From the NCBI GenBank assembly GCA_016710335.1, contig JADJXQ010000004.1:248001-312000 (forward strand): a stretch of 64,000 bases of DNA, in the 5' to 3' direction. This DNA is from Rhodospirillales bacterium (lineage in GTDB: Bacteria; Pseudomonadota; Alphaproteobacteria; Rhodospirillales; Defluviicoccaceae). Of this stretch, positions 36,119-44,233 are shown piece by piece (positions within the stretch are counted from its first letter, which is position 1; every line of letters begins with the position of its first letter). A program made the translations under genes and the position numbers. Below the pieces are notes generated by a model. It saw only the letters and a list, made by a program, of their open reading frames with translations. It searched no databases and was not told the DNA's origin.

Positions 36119-38644
36119 TCACGGCTCGAGTGCGGACAGGGCGGCCGTCCGGATGGCCTTGAGGCGTTCAACGAAATATGCGTCGTACTGAACGTATCCG
36201 GCTTCCTTGACAAAGACCTCACGGGCGTTTTCGATATCATCGAGAGCTTCCCGCAACTGCCGAGCCGACCGTTCCCGCTCACCCAGCCTCCAAAGCGCGG
36301 TGCCGAGGTTGTTCTGGGTCATGGCCCACTGGAGGGGGACGCGGTCGCGGGTCCTTTCCTCGAGGGCAGCCTTGTAGGCGGCCACCGCCTCCTCGAGCCG
36401 CGCCGTGCCGCTCTCCCTCGCGCCGAGGGTCTGGAGGGCGTTGCCGAGGTTGTTCTGGGTCGCGGCCCATTGGAGGGGGACGCGGTCGCGGGTCCATTCC
36501 CCGAGGGCGGCCTCGAAGGCGGCGACCGCCGCCTCCAGGCGTCCCGTGCCGCTCTCGCGCTCGCCCAAGGTCCGGAGGGCGCTGCCGAGGTTGTTCTGGG
36601 TCGTGGCCCAGTCGAGGGGGACGCGCGCGCGGGTTCTCTCCTCGAGGGCGGCCTCGTAGGCGGCGACCGCCTCCTCGAGGCGTGCGTTGCCGCTCTGGCG
36701 CTCGCCGAGGGTCTGGAGGGCGTTGCCGAGGTTGTTCTGGGTCATGGCCCAGTCGAGGGGGACGCGGTCGCGGGTGTATTCCTCGAGGGCGGCCTCGTAA
36801 GCGGCGACCGCCTCCTCGAGGCGCGCCGTGCCGCTCTCGTGCGCGCCCAGGGTCCGGAGGGCGTTGCCGAGGTTGTTCTGGGTCATGGCCCAGTCGAGGG
36901 GGACGCGGTCGCGGGCGTATTCCTCGAGGGCGGCCTTATAGGCGGCGACCGCCTCCTCGAGGCGCGCCGTGCCGCTCTCGTGCGCGCCCAGGGTCTGGAG
37001 GGCGTTGCCGAGGTTGTTCTGGTTCAACGCCCAGTCGAGGGGGACGCGGTCGCGAGTTCTTTCCTCGAGGGCGGCCTTGTAGGCGGCGACCGCCTCCTCG
37101 AGCCGTCGCGTGCCGCTCTCCCGCTCGCCCAGCCTCGCAAGGGCGGTGCCGAGGTTGTTCTGGGTCACGGCCCACTGGAGGGGGACGCGGTCGCGGGTCC
37201 ATTCCTCGAGGGCGGCCTTGTAGGCGGCGACCGCCTCCTCGAGCCGCGCCGTGCGGTTCTCCCGCTCGCCCAAGGTCTGGAGGGCGTTGCCGAGGTTGTT
37301 CTGGGTCCCGGCCCAGTCGAGGGGGACGCGGTCGCGGGTGTACTCCCCGAGGGCGGCCTCGTAGGCGGCGACCGCCTCCTCGAGCCGCGCCGTGTCGCTC
37401 ACGCGCGCGCCCAAGGTCCGGAGGGCGTTGCCGAGGTTGTTCTGGGTCCCGGCCCAGTCGAGGGGGACGCGGTCGCGGGTGTACTCCCCGAGGGCGGCCT
37501 CGTAGGCGGCGACCGCCTCCTCGAGCCGCGCCGTGCCGCTCTCCCGCTCGCCCAGGGTCTGGAGGGCGTTGCCGAGGTTGTTCTGTGTCGTCGCCCAGTC
37601 GAGGGGGACGCGTTCGCGGGTCCATTCCTCGAGGGCGGCCTTGTAGGCGGCGACCGCCTCCTCGAGCCGTCGCGTGCCGCTCTCCCGCTCGCCCAGCCTC
37701 GCAAGGGCGCTGCCGAGGTTGTTCTGGGTCATCGCCCAGTCGAGGGGGACGCGGTCGCGGGTGTATTCCTCGAGGGCGGCCGTGTAGACGGCGACCGCCT
37801 CCTCGAGCCGCGCCGTGCCGCTCTCGCGCCCGCCCAGGGTCTGGAGGGCGGTGCCGAGGTTGTTCTGGGTCGTGGCCCACTGGAGGGGGACGCGGTCGCG
37901 GGTGTATTCCTCGAGGGCGGCCTTGTAGGCCGCGACCGCCTCTCTCAGGGCGTCGTTATCTCCGAACTCATCTCCTTGCTTGCAGAGGGCGTCCGCGGAG
38001 CGCAAGAGGTAGTCGAAGCGGGCCCGATCGAGCTCTTCGTTGTTTGCAAGCAGATCAGCCGCTGCTCGAAGATGCCCGGCGGCGCGACGATAGTCGAGGC
38101 GTCCGCCTGCCAGTTCACCGAGGCCGGCCTCGCTCTCCGCCGCCTCCAGCAGATCGCGCATCGCTGCCTGGTGGAGTTGCTCGGCCGCTTCGCGGCGCTT
38201 CTTCATCGCGGCGAGCTTGCCGTCCCGCTTGGCCGTGAGCAGTTCGCGGGCGCGTTCGTCGTCGCCGGCTGCGAGCGCCTCTTCGAGCTCCGCTTGAAGC
38301 CTGGCGAACGCCGGGTCCGGTTCTTCGGGGCGGTCCCGCTCCCGCTCGAACTGCACCTGCCGCCCTCTCACAAGCTCGACGAGCATCTGGGGAAGTTTGG
38401 CGAACTCAATTTCACCAAGCTCGAGATGCTCCGCCAGGATCGCCCCGACCCGGTGCAGGATGCCGTCGGTCGTGCCGAGGCGGTCGCGCAGGTCGTCGAT
38501 TTCCTGCTTCTGGCGTTCGTTCAGCTTTTCCCACGGGGCAATGAGGGCTTCGATGACGTCCGGCGAGGGAGCGTAGTTGAAGATCTGGTCGCGGCCGGCG
38601 GCATACCCGCCGTGGCTTGCGCTGGCCGAGGTGTCGCCAGCCAT
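36119..38644 (-). CDS. Tandem TPR-repeat protein with coiled N-terminus and AGRDQ motif
   Basis: 841 residues from the ATG at 38644; the upstream in-frame extension overlaps the partner gene. The N-terminus has SHGGYAAGRDQIFNYAPSP (residues about 9-27), then a long charged helical region (about 35-190) with LNERQKQEIDDLRDRLG and many Glu/Arg heptads, and then 12 TPR-like repeats of exactly 47 residues (consensus AVAAYKAALEEYTRDRVPLDWATTQNNLGNAL...), ending in an unrelated helical tail. The repeats resemble kinesin-light-chain-type TPRs, used for protein binding. No enzymatic domain is visible. Co-transcribed with the 135-residue gene upstream that shares the GGYAAGRDQ motif. Function unknown. 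Confidence 0.85.
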   Translation of the reverse strand: MAGDTSASASHGGYAAGRDQIFNYAPSPDVIEALIAPWEKLNERQKQEIDDLRDRLGTTDGILHRVGAILAEHLELGEIEFAKLPQMLVELVRGRQVQFERERDRPEEPDPAFARLQAELEEALAAGDDERARELLTAKRDGKLAAMKKRREAAEQLHQAAMRDLLEAAESEAGLGELAGGRLDYRRAAGHLRAAADLLANNEELDRARFDYLLRSADALCKQGDEFGDNDALREAVAAYKAALEEYTRDRVPLQWATTQNNLGTALQTLGGRESGTARLEEAVAVYTAALEEYTRDRVPLDWAMTQNNLGSALARLGERESGTRRLEEAVAAYKAALEEWTRERVPLDWATTQNNLGNALQTLGERESGTARLEEAVAAYEAALGEYTRDRVPLDWAGTQNNLGNALRTLGARVSDTARLEEAVAAYEAALGEYTRDRVPLDWAGTQNNLGNALQTLGERENRTARLEEAVAAYKAALEEWTRDRVPLQWAVTQNNLGTALARLGERESGTRRLEEAVAAYKAALEERTRDRVPLDWALNQNNLGNALQTLGAHESGTARLEEAVAAYKAALEEYARDRVPLDWAMTQNNLGNALRTLGAHESGTARLEEAVAAYEAALEEYTRDRVPLDWAMTQNNLGNALQTLGERQSGNARLEEAVAAYEAALEERTRARVPLDWATTQNNLGSALRTLGERESGTGRLEAAVAAFEAALGEWTRDRVPLQWAATQNNLGNALQTLGARESGTARLEEAVAAYKAALEERTRDRVPLQWAMTQNNLGTALWRLGERERSARQLREALDDIENAREVFVKEAGYVQYDAYFVERLKAIRTAALSALEP
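36248..37939. repeat. 12-copy, 141-bp tandem DNA repeat inside the TPR gene
   Basis: A unit of 141 bases (47 codons) recurs 12 times in register; the landmark TTGTTCTGGGTC falls at intervals of 141 from about 36310 to 37861. Copies are very similar in DNA, differing mainly at positions that change the variable residues, which implies recent expansion or gene conversion. Such an array can gain or lose units by recombination and can collapse in short-read assemblies, so the copy number should be treated with care. Confidence 0.9.
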
Positions 38645-38648
38645 GGGC

Positions 38649-39056
38649 TCAATCGCCCTTCTTGCTCTCGGAGGCAGGCGGGTGCGCGTAATTGAAGGTC
38701 TGATCTCGACCGGCCGCATACCCGCCGTGCGTGGCGATCACGGTGATCCGCGTTTCGGCCCGCGCGCGGCCCGCGTCCCCGAGTTCGTCCATCAGCGCCC
38801 GCGCCAGCGCGGCGATCTGCGCCTTCTCGCGCTCGTCGCGCGTGTCGACGAGTTCCGCGACGATGGCTTCGCGCGGCGCCGATTCGGGATGCTGTTCGAG
38901 GCTCTGGACATCATGGCCGCCCCAGGCGATCACGGCGTTCTTCAGCTTTTTGTACGCGTCCTTGGCGGCCTCGCCGAGCATCCCTTTCGCCAGGGCCGCC
39001 GCGCCTCCGCTGAGCGCGCCGGCGACGAGCGCGCCGGTGGTGACGGGCTCGACCAT
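38649..39056 (-). CDS. Small helical protein sharing the GGYAAGRDQ motif with the TPR protein
   Basis: 135 residues from the ATG at 39056 (an earlier in-frame start adds 18 residues). The first 30 residues, TGALVAGALSGGAAALAKGMLGEAAKDAYKKL, form an amphipathic, Ala/Gly-rich helix like those at the start of bacterial conflict-system proteins. A charged helical region follows (RDEREKAQIAALARALMDELGD), then the C-terminal THGGYAAGRDQTFNYAHPP. The last segment is almost identical to the N-terminal motif of the TPR protein encoded four bases downstream. The pairing suggests that the two proteins are linked through the shared motif. No family name can be given with confidence. Confidence 0.7.
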   Translation of the reverse strand: MVEPVTTGALVAGALSGGAAALAKGMLGEAAKDAYKKLKNAVIAWGGHDVQSLEQHPESAPREAIVAELVDTRDEREKAQIAALARALMDELGDAGRARAETRITVIATHGGYAAGRDQTFNYAHPPASESKKGD

Positions 39057-39184
39057 ATCGGAAAACTCCCCAAGCATCTCCGGGCGCAATGCATATAATA
39101 AGCAACGCAATCATACAGCACCCATCTGCTCACCGGGCGCCTAAAAAATATCTCTTGCATATCAATGCCTTAGCGGCGGTCCTG

Positions 39185-39214
39185 CATACATTTGCATACA
39201 TCCGCATACATCCA
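39185..39214. repeat. Three 10-bp direct repeats upstream of the TPR module
   Basis: GCATACATTT, GCATACATCC and GCATACATCC follow each other without gaps in the region between trpS and the TPR module, about 130 bases before the start of the 135-residue protein. Exactly helical spacing (10 bases) places every copy on the same face of DNA, as expected for an operator bound by an oligomeric regulator. There is no replication gene nearby, so an origin iteron is unlikely. Confidence 0.6.
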
Positions 39215-39338
39215 AAGCCGTAAAACGGACACAAACCGCCTTATATCAAAGGCTTACAGTCACGCCGGCTGATCAGAACCGCCACAGGATCGACGGAATC
39301 CGTACCGTCTGGCCACAATCACGATCAAGCATCACGCA

Positions 39339-40346
39339 TCACGGCTTGACGTCGAGGAAGCCTACCGCCTCGTACACCTCGCGGAGGATCGGCCGGGCGA
39401 TGGCGTCGGCGCGCTCGGCGCCCTTCCGGACGACAGCGTCCACGTAGCCCGGATCGTCCCGCAGCCGGCGCACCTCCTCGAAGATCGGCGCCAGGGCGGC
39501 CACCGCCCGATCGGCCAACTCCCGCTTGAAGTCCGAGAACTGCCAGCCCCCGAACTGTGCGCACGCGTCGTCCACGGTCACGTCGGCGAGCGCCGCGTAG
39601 ATGCTGACGAGATTGGCGGCTTCGGGCCGCGCCGCGAGACCGGCGGGCGTGTCCGGCAGCGGTTCCGCGTCGGTGCGCGCCTTGCGGATCTTGGCGGCGA
39701 TGAGGTCGGCGTCGTCGATCAGATTGATGCGGGAATAGTCCGACGGGTCCGACTTGCTCATCTTCTTGCTGCCGTCGCGGAGCGACATCACCCGCGTCGC
39801 CGATCCGAGGATCAGCGGCTCGACGATCGGAAACAGCTCGACGCCGAAGTCGTTGTTGAACTTCTGGGCGATGTCGCGGGTCAGTTCGAGATGCTGCTTC
39901 TGGTCGTCCCCGACCGGCACGTGCGTCGCCTTGTAGAGGAGGATGTCGGCGGCCATCAGGTTCGGGTAGGCGAACAGCCCGACCGAGGCGTTCTCCCGGT
40001 GCTTCCCGGCCTTCTCCTTGAACTGGGTCATGCGGTTGAGCCAGCCGAGGCGGGCGACGCAATTGAACACCCAGGCGAGTTGGGCATGGCCGGGCACGTG
40101 GCTCTGGACGAACAGCACGTGCTTCTCCGGATCGACGCCGGCGGCGATGACGGCGGCGGCGGTCTCCCGGGTGCTGGCGGCCAAAGCACTAGGGTCCTGC
40201 CACACGGTGATGGCGTGCATGTCGACCACGCAATAAATGCACTCGTAGTCGTCCTGCAGCCGCACCCAGTTGCGGATGGCGCCGAGGTAGTTGCCGAGGT
40301 GCAGATTGCCGGTCGGCTGAATGCCTGAAAATATGCGGTTTTTCAT
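39339..40346 (-). CDS. trpS: Tryptophanyl-tRNA synthetase
   Basis: 335 residues, the usual bacterial length. The class I signature RIFSGIQPTGNLHLGNYLGA near 4-23 contains the HIGH-like motif (HLGN), and the KMSKS loop appears as KKMSKSDPSDYS near 193. It charges tRNA-Trp. In related genomes trpS is commonly next to the nfu gene; here the TPR module lies between them. Its start is 80 bases from the divergent ThDP enzyme. Confidence 0.96.
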   Translation of the reverse strand: MKNRIFSGIQPTGNLHLGNYLGAIRNWVRLQDDYECIYCVVDMHAITVWQDPSALAASTRETAAAVIAAGVDPEKHVLFVQSHVPGHAQLAWVFNCVARLGWLNRMTQFKEKAGKHRENASVGLFAYPNLMAADILLYKATHVPVGDDQKQHLELTRDIAQKFNNDFGVELFPIVEPLILGSATRVMSLRDGSKKMSKSDPSDYSRINLIDDADLIAAKIRKARTDAEPLPDTPAGLAARPEAANLVSIYAALADVTVDDACAQFGGWQFSDFKRELADRAVAALAPIFEEVRRLRDDPGYVDAVVRKGAERADAIARPILREVYEAVGFLDVKP

Positions 40347-40426
40347 CGATGGACAGTTGAGTAGCAGCGGGTGCGCGGTTTATGGAGGCTTCCAGCCGAC
40401 GGGTCAAGGCAAGGAACGCACGGGCT

Positions 40427-42082
40427 ATGACGACAGGCGGACGATTGGTTGCCGAAGCGCTCAGAGCGCACGGGGTGCGGTGCGTGTTCTGCGTCCCGGG
40501 GGAGAGCTATCTCGCCCTGCTCGACGCCCTCTACGACCACCGCGACGCGATTGCCGTCGTCGCCTGCCGCCATGAGCATGGCGCCGCGGTGATGGCCGAG
40601 GCGCACGGCAAGCTGACGGGCCGGCCGGGCGTGGCGATGGTGACGCGGGGGCCGGGGGCCTGCAACGCCGCCATCGGCGTGCACACCGCCTTTCAGGACT
40701 CGACGCCGATGGTGCTGCTGATCGGCCAGGTTCCGCGCCGGCACCTCGGGCGGGAAGCGTTCCAGGAAGTCGATCTGGCGCGCATGTTCGCTCCGCTCGC
40801 CAAGCACGCCCGCCAGGTGGCGGCGCCCGAGGATCTGCCCGCGGCCATGGCCGACGCCTTCCACATCGCGCAATCGGGCCGGCCGGGACCGGCGGTGCTG
40901 GCGCTGCCGGAAGACGTGCTGAGCGCACCGGCGACCGCCGCGGCCGTTGCGCCGCTGGCCTTGCTTCGGCCAGAACCCGACCCCGGGGTGATGCGGCAAC
41001 TGCAAGCGCTGCTCGCGGCCGCCGCGCGGCCGATGCTGATCGTCGGCGGCAGTGGCTGGAGCGACGATGCGCGCGCCGACCTGCTCGCCTTCGCCGCCGG
41101 CAATGCACTCCCCGTCTGCTGCTCGTTCCGCCGCCACGACATCGTCGACAACCGCCACGAGGTCTTCGCCGGGGAACTCGGCATAGGCCCCGACCCGGCT
41201 CTCGCCGCCCGCGTGCGCAACGCGGATCTGCTCCTCGCCGTCGGCACCCGGCTCGGCGAGATCCCGACGCAAGGCTACACGCTCCCCGACCCCGGCCGGA
41301 TGCACGCCGCGCTGATCCACGTCCATCCCGATCCTGCCGAGCTGGGGCGGGTGTACCGGCCGGCCCTCGCCATCGTTGCCGCGATGGAGCCGTTCGCCGC
41401 AGCGGCGCGCGCCCTCGGCTCCGCGCCGGCCGTGATCCCGGAGCGCCGCGCGTGGCTCGCCGCGGCGCGCCGGGACTACCTCCGCAACCGCGAGAGCCCC
41501 CCCTGCGACGCCGCGCTCGACCTGGCGCGGGCGATGACAATGCTGGACGGACGTCTGCCCGAGGACGCCGTGGTCAGCGTGGACGCCGGCAACTTCAGCG
41601 GCTGGCCGCAGCGGTTCCTCGGCTTCGGCGGCAAGCGCCGGTTGCTGGGGGCGGCCAACGGCGCCATGGGCTACGGCGTCCCGGCGGCGGTGGCGGCCAA
41701 GATTACCCACCCCAACCGCACCGTCGTCGCCTGCGTCGGCGACGGCGGCTTCGGAATGACCGGCATGGAACTGGCGACCGCGGTCGACCATGGCGCGGCG
41801 GTCATCGTGCTGGTGTTCAACAACGGCATGTTCGGGACCATCCGCCTGCACCAGGAGCGCCGCTTCCCGGAGCGCGTGATCGCCACCAACCTCTGCAACC
41901 CGGACTTCGCCGCGCTCGCGCGGGCCCACGGCGCGTTCGGCGCCACGGTGAGCAGGACGGAGGAGTTCCTGCCGGCGTTCGACGCCGCCATGGCTTTCGG
42001 CGGCCCTGCTGTCCTCGACCTGGTGATGGATCCGCAGATGATCACTACCCGCACCACGCTCGACGCCATCCGCGGACGCTGA
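40427..42082 (+). CDS. Thiamine diphosphate-dependent enzyme, acetolactate synthase-like
   Basis: 551 residues from the ATG at 40427, preceded by AAGGAA; an ATG at 40382 in the same frame would add 15 residues. The three ThDP-enzyme domains are seen: the N-terminal catalytic Glu region RCVFCVPGESYLALLDAL, a central Rossmann region, and the C-terminal diphosphate-binding motif VACVGDGGFGMTGMELATAVDHGAAVIVLVFNN near 425-458. It resembles the large subunit of acetolactate synthase or related decarboxylases, but there is no small regulatory subunit gene nearby, so true IlvB activity is doubtful. Substrate unknown. Confidence 0.85.
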   Translation: MTTGGRLVAEALRAHGVRCVFCVPGESYLALLDALYDHRDAIAVVACRHEHGAAVMAEAHGKLTGRPGVAMVTRGPGACNAAIGVHTAFQDSTPMVLLIGQVPRRHLGREAFQEVDLARMFAPLAKHARQVAAPEDLPAAMADAFHIAQSGRPGPAVLALPEDVLSAPATAAAVAPLALLRPEPDPGVMRQLQALLAAAARPMLIVGGSGWSDDARADLLAFAAGNALPVCCSFRRHDIVDNRHEVFAGELGIGPDPALAARVRNADLLLAVGTRLGEIPTQGYTLPDPGRMHAALIHVHPDPAELGRVYRPALAIVAAMEPFAAAARALGSAPAVIPERRAWLAAARRDYLRNRESPPCDAALDLARAMTMLDGRLPEDAVVSVDAGNFSGWPQRFLGFGGKRRLLGAANGAMGYGVPAAVAAKITHPNRTVVACVGDGGFGMTGMELATAVDHGAAVIVLVFNNGMFGTIRLHQERRFPERVIATNLCNPDFAALARAHGAFGATVSRTEEFLPAFDAAMAFGGPAVLDLVMDPQMITTRTTLDAIRGR

Positions 42083-42120
42083 CGCCAGTCCTCCTGTTCG
42101 GACCGATGCGGCGGGAACTT

Positions 42121-42135
42121 GCATGGCCGCCATGC
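42121..42135. repeat. Small inverted repeat after the ThDP enzyme gene
   Basis: GCATGG at 42121-42126 and CCATGC at 42130-42135 form a 6-base stem with a CCG loop in the 115-base gap before the PRC-barrel gene. It is placed like a transcription stop but the T-run after it is short (GTTTG). Weak candidate. Confidence 0.25.
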
Positions 42136-42197
42136 GTTTGCCCATCACCCGGTCGAGGTCCCGGTTGACTTCGATTTGAACTGACGGAGGAAAGCTC

Positions 42198-43028
42198 ATG
42201 CAACGTTGGTGGATTGCCACGCTCCCGGTGTTCGCGCTGATGGTCACCCCGGTTTGGGCCCAACAGTCGAGCGGGGGCCAGAACCAGCAAGACCAAAAAC
42301 AACAGATGCAGCAGCAGCAGGCGCAAGGGCAGCAGAAGGCGCAGGACTCAGAGCGGCAGCAGGCAAAGATGAAGGCGCCGCAGGAGGTCATTCTCGAACA
42401 GCAGCAGGACCAGGTGCTCGCCGAAAACATCCTCGGAGCCACAGTCTACGCAGCGCAGTCCCAGGAGGGCATGGCCGCGGGCGGCGCCAACCAGGACAAA
42501 GCCAAGCAGGACCAGGCCAAGCAGGACCAGGCCCAGAAGCAGCAGCAGGCGCAACAGGGCAATCAGGGCGCCCAGTCCGGCACGGCGCAGCAGGCGCAGA
42601 TGTCGGATGACCAGATGGGCGAAGAGATCGGCACCATTGAGGATCTCATCTTCGACAAAGAGCACAAGCTGACGGGCGTCGTTCTGGGCGTCGGCGGCTT
42701 CCTCGGGATCGGTCAGAAGAGCGTCGGCGTCGCCATGGACGCACTGACCCAGCAGCAGGGCGACGGCGGCGAGATCTACTTCACCACCAACCTCAATCAG
42801 GAAGCTCTGGAAAACGCCCCGGAATTTCTGACTGCGGAAGAGCAGCAAGACCGGACCGAGCTGCGGCAGGTCCGCGCGGAACAGCGGGATCGCGGAGCGG
42901 TCGGCGGAATGCAGCGTCAAGGCACGGCGGCCGGCAACCCGGACCCGGCGGCGTCGGGGACCGGAGCTGGAGCCGGCACGTTGCCGTCCGCTCAGCAGGG
43001 CGGCCAGGAGCAGCCGAAGAAACAGTAG
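42198..43028 (+). CDS. Exported Gln-rich PRC-barrel domain protein
   Basis: 276 residues with a signal peptide (MQRWWIATLPVFALMVTPVWA). The mature N-terminal part is exceptionally rich in Gln (poly-QQ segments from about 22 to 60 and again from about 95 to 135, with repeated Lys-Gln-Asp-Gln-Ala). A PRC-barrel follows near 140-200: IGTIEDLIFDKEHKLTGVVLGVGGFLGIGQKSVGVAMDAL. The tail is a Gly/Ala/Gln-rich linker. PRC-barrels often occur in envelope or stress-response proteins of alphaproteobacteria. RBS ACGGAGGAAAG is strong, and a terminator follows the gene, so it is monocistronic. Function unknown. Confidence 0.85.
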   Translation: MQRWWIATLPVFALMVTPVWAQQSSGGQNQQDQKQQMQQQQAQGQQKAQDSERQQAKMKAPQEVILEQQQDQVLAENILGATVYAAQSQEGMAAGGANQDKAKQDQAKQDQAQKQQQAQQGNQGAQSGTAQQAQMSDDQMGEEIGTIEDLIFDKEHKLTGVVLGVGGFLGIGQKSVGVAMDALTQQQGDGGEIYFTTNLNQEALENAPEFLTAEEQQDRTELRQVRAEQRDRGAVGGMQRQGTAAGNPDPAASGTGAGAGTLPSAQQGGQEQPKKQ

Positions 43029-43060
43029 CACGATCAAAACCCTCTCCCGTGATGTCCAGC

Positions 43061-43093
43061 GCGGCAGGGCCCAGGCTCTGCCGCCTTTCTTTT
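43061..43093 (+). terminator. Rho-independent terminator after the PRC-barrel gene
   Basis: GCGGCAG at 43061-43067 pairs with CTGCCGC at 43078-43084 (7-base stem, 10-base loop) and is followed by CTTTCTTTT. It lies 33 bases after the PRC-barrel stop and before the alcohol dehydrogenase start. Its presence argues that dehydrogenase translation begins later than the earliest in-frame ATG at 43049. Confidence 0.7.
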
Positions 43094-43246
43094 GAGCGCG
43101 CCGCCTGCGCGAGAAGGCGTGCGGAGCGGGTTGACGCGGCGATGGCCCTGGATCACCTTCGGGCAACCTGCGGCAACCGGGCCTGCGCCATGGTCGATCT
43201 TCCATCCAAGCTCGTTCCCCATGCTGTTCATGCCGACGCACCGCGC

Positions 43247-44233
43247 ATGCACGCCATGGTCCTGGACCGGCCGCACCAGGCGCTGGTCCATCGCTTCGTC
43301 GACAGGCCGAAGCCAGCGGCGGAGCAGGTGCTGGTTCGGGTGACGGCATGCGCCGTCTGCCGCACCGACCTGCATGTGGTCGACGGCGAACTCACGGACC
43401 CGAAGCTCCCCATCATTCTCGGCCACGAGATCGTGGGCCGCGTGATCGAGACCGGCGGTCGCGTCCAGGGGCTGGCGGAAGGCCAGCGTGTCGGCATCCC
43501 CTGGCTCGGCTGGACCTGCGGCGCCTGCCGGTTCTGCGCGGCGGGGCAAGAGAACCTGTGCCCGCAGGCGCGTTTCACCGGCTATCAGATCGACGGCGGC
43601 TATGCCGAATACGCGGTCGCCGATGCTCGCTACTGCCTGCCCATCCATGGCGACTACACCGATGCAGAGGCGGCGCCGCTACTGTGCGCCGGGCTGATCG
43701 GCTACCGCTCGCTGATCAAAGCCGGCGACGCCGAGCGGCTCGGCATCTACGGCTTCGGCGCCGCGGCGCACATCGTCGCCCAGGTCGCCCGCTACCAGGG
43801 TCGACGCGTGTTCGCCTTCACCCGCCCCGGCGATACGTCGGCCCAGGCCTTCGCGCGCCGCCTGGGCGCGGTCTGGTCAGGGAGCGGGGAGGACACGCCA
43901 CCCGAGGCGCTGGACGCGGCCATCATCTTCGCGCCGGTCGGAGCCCTGGTGCCCGCCGCCCTGCGCGAGGTGCGGCCGGGTGGTATCGTGGTGTGCGGCG
44001 GCATTCACATGAGCGACATCCCGGCGTTCCCCTACGACATCCTGTGGCGCGAGAAGACCGTCGTTTCCGTCGCCAACCTCACTCGCGAAGACGGCCTGCG
44101 GTTCCTCGAACTGGCGCCGAAGGTGCCGGTGCGGACCGAGGTTGAAACGCTGCCCCTCGACCACGCCAACGAGGCGCTGGCGCGGCTCCGAGACGGCCGC
44201 CTGACCGGAGCGGCCGTGCTGGTGCCCGGTTGA
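43247..44233 (+). CDS. Zinc-dependent alcohol dehydrogenase family protein
   Basis: 328 residues from the ATG at 43247 (MHAMVLDRP); earlier in-frame ATGs lie before or within the terminator of the preceding gene. Catalytic zinc ligands are in CAVCRTDLHVVDG and the GHEIVGRVIE motif; the structural zinc site is CGACRFCAAGQENLC near 94-108; the cofactor domain shows GIYGFGAAAHIVAQVA near 166. Medium-chain dehydrogenases of this group oxidise primary alcohols with NAD+. Its end overlaps the next gene's TTG start (TTGA), so both are co-expressed. Confidence 0.9.
   Translation: MHAMVLDRPHQALVHRFVDRPKPAAEQVLVRVTACAVCRTDLHVVDGELTDPKLPIILGHEIVGRVIETGGRVQGLAEGQRVGIPWLGWTCGACRFCAAGQENLCPQARFTGYQIDGGYAEYAVADARYCLPIHGDYTDAEAAPLLCAGLIGYRSLIKAGDAERLGIYGFGAAAHIVAQVARYQGRRVFAFTRPGDTSAQAFARRLGAVWSGSGEDTPPEALDAAIIFAPVGALVPAALREVRPGGIVVCGGIHMSDIPAFPYDILWREKTVVSVANLTREDGLRFLELAPKVPVRTEVETLPLDHANEALARLRDGRLTGAAVLVPG

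Noticed and set aside
36248..37939. CRISPR-like regular repeats
   Set aside because: The repeated unit is 141 bases, codes for TPR motifs in frame and has no spacers.
36470..38695. Long plus-strand open frame opposite the TPR gene (741 codons), with regular repeats
   Set aside because: The repeats are only the reverse of the TPR repeats; the minus-strand frame has the expected TPR pattern and good start, so this is a shadow.
39185..39214. Iterons as a plasmid replication origin
   Set aside because: No replication gene is nearby and the surroundings are chromosomal housekeeping genes; an operator is more likely.
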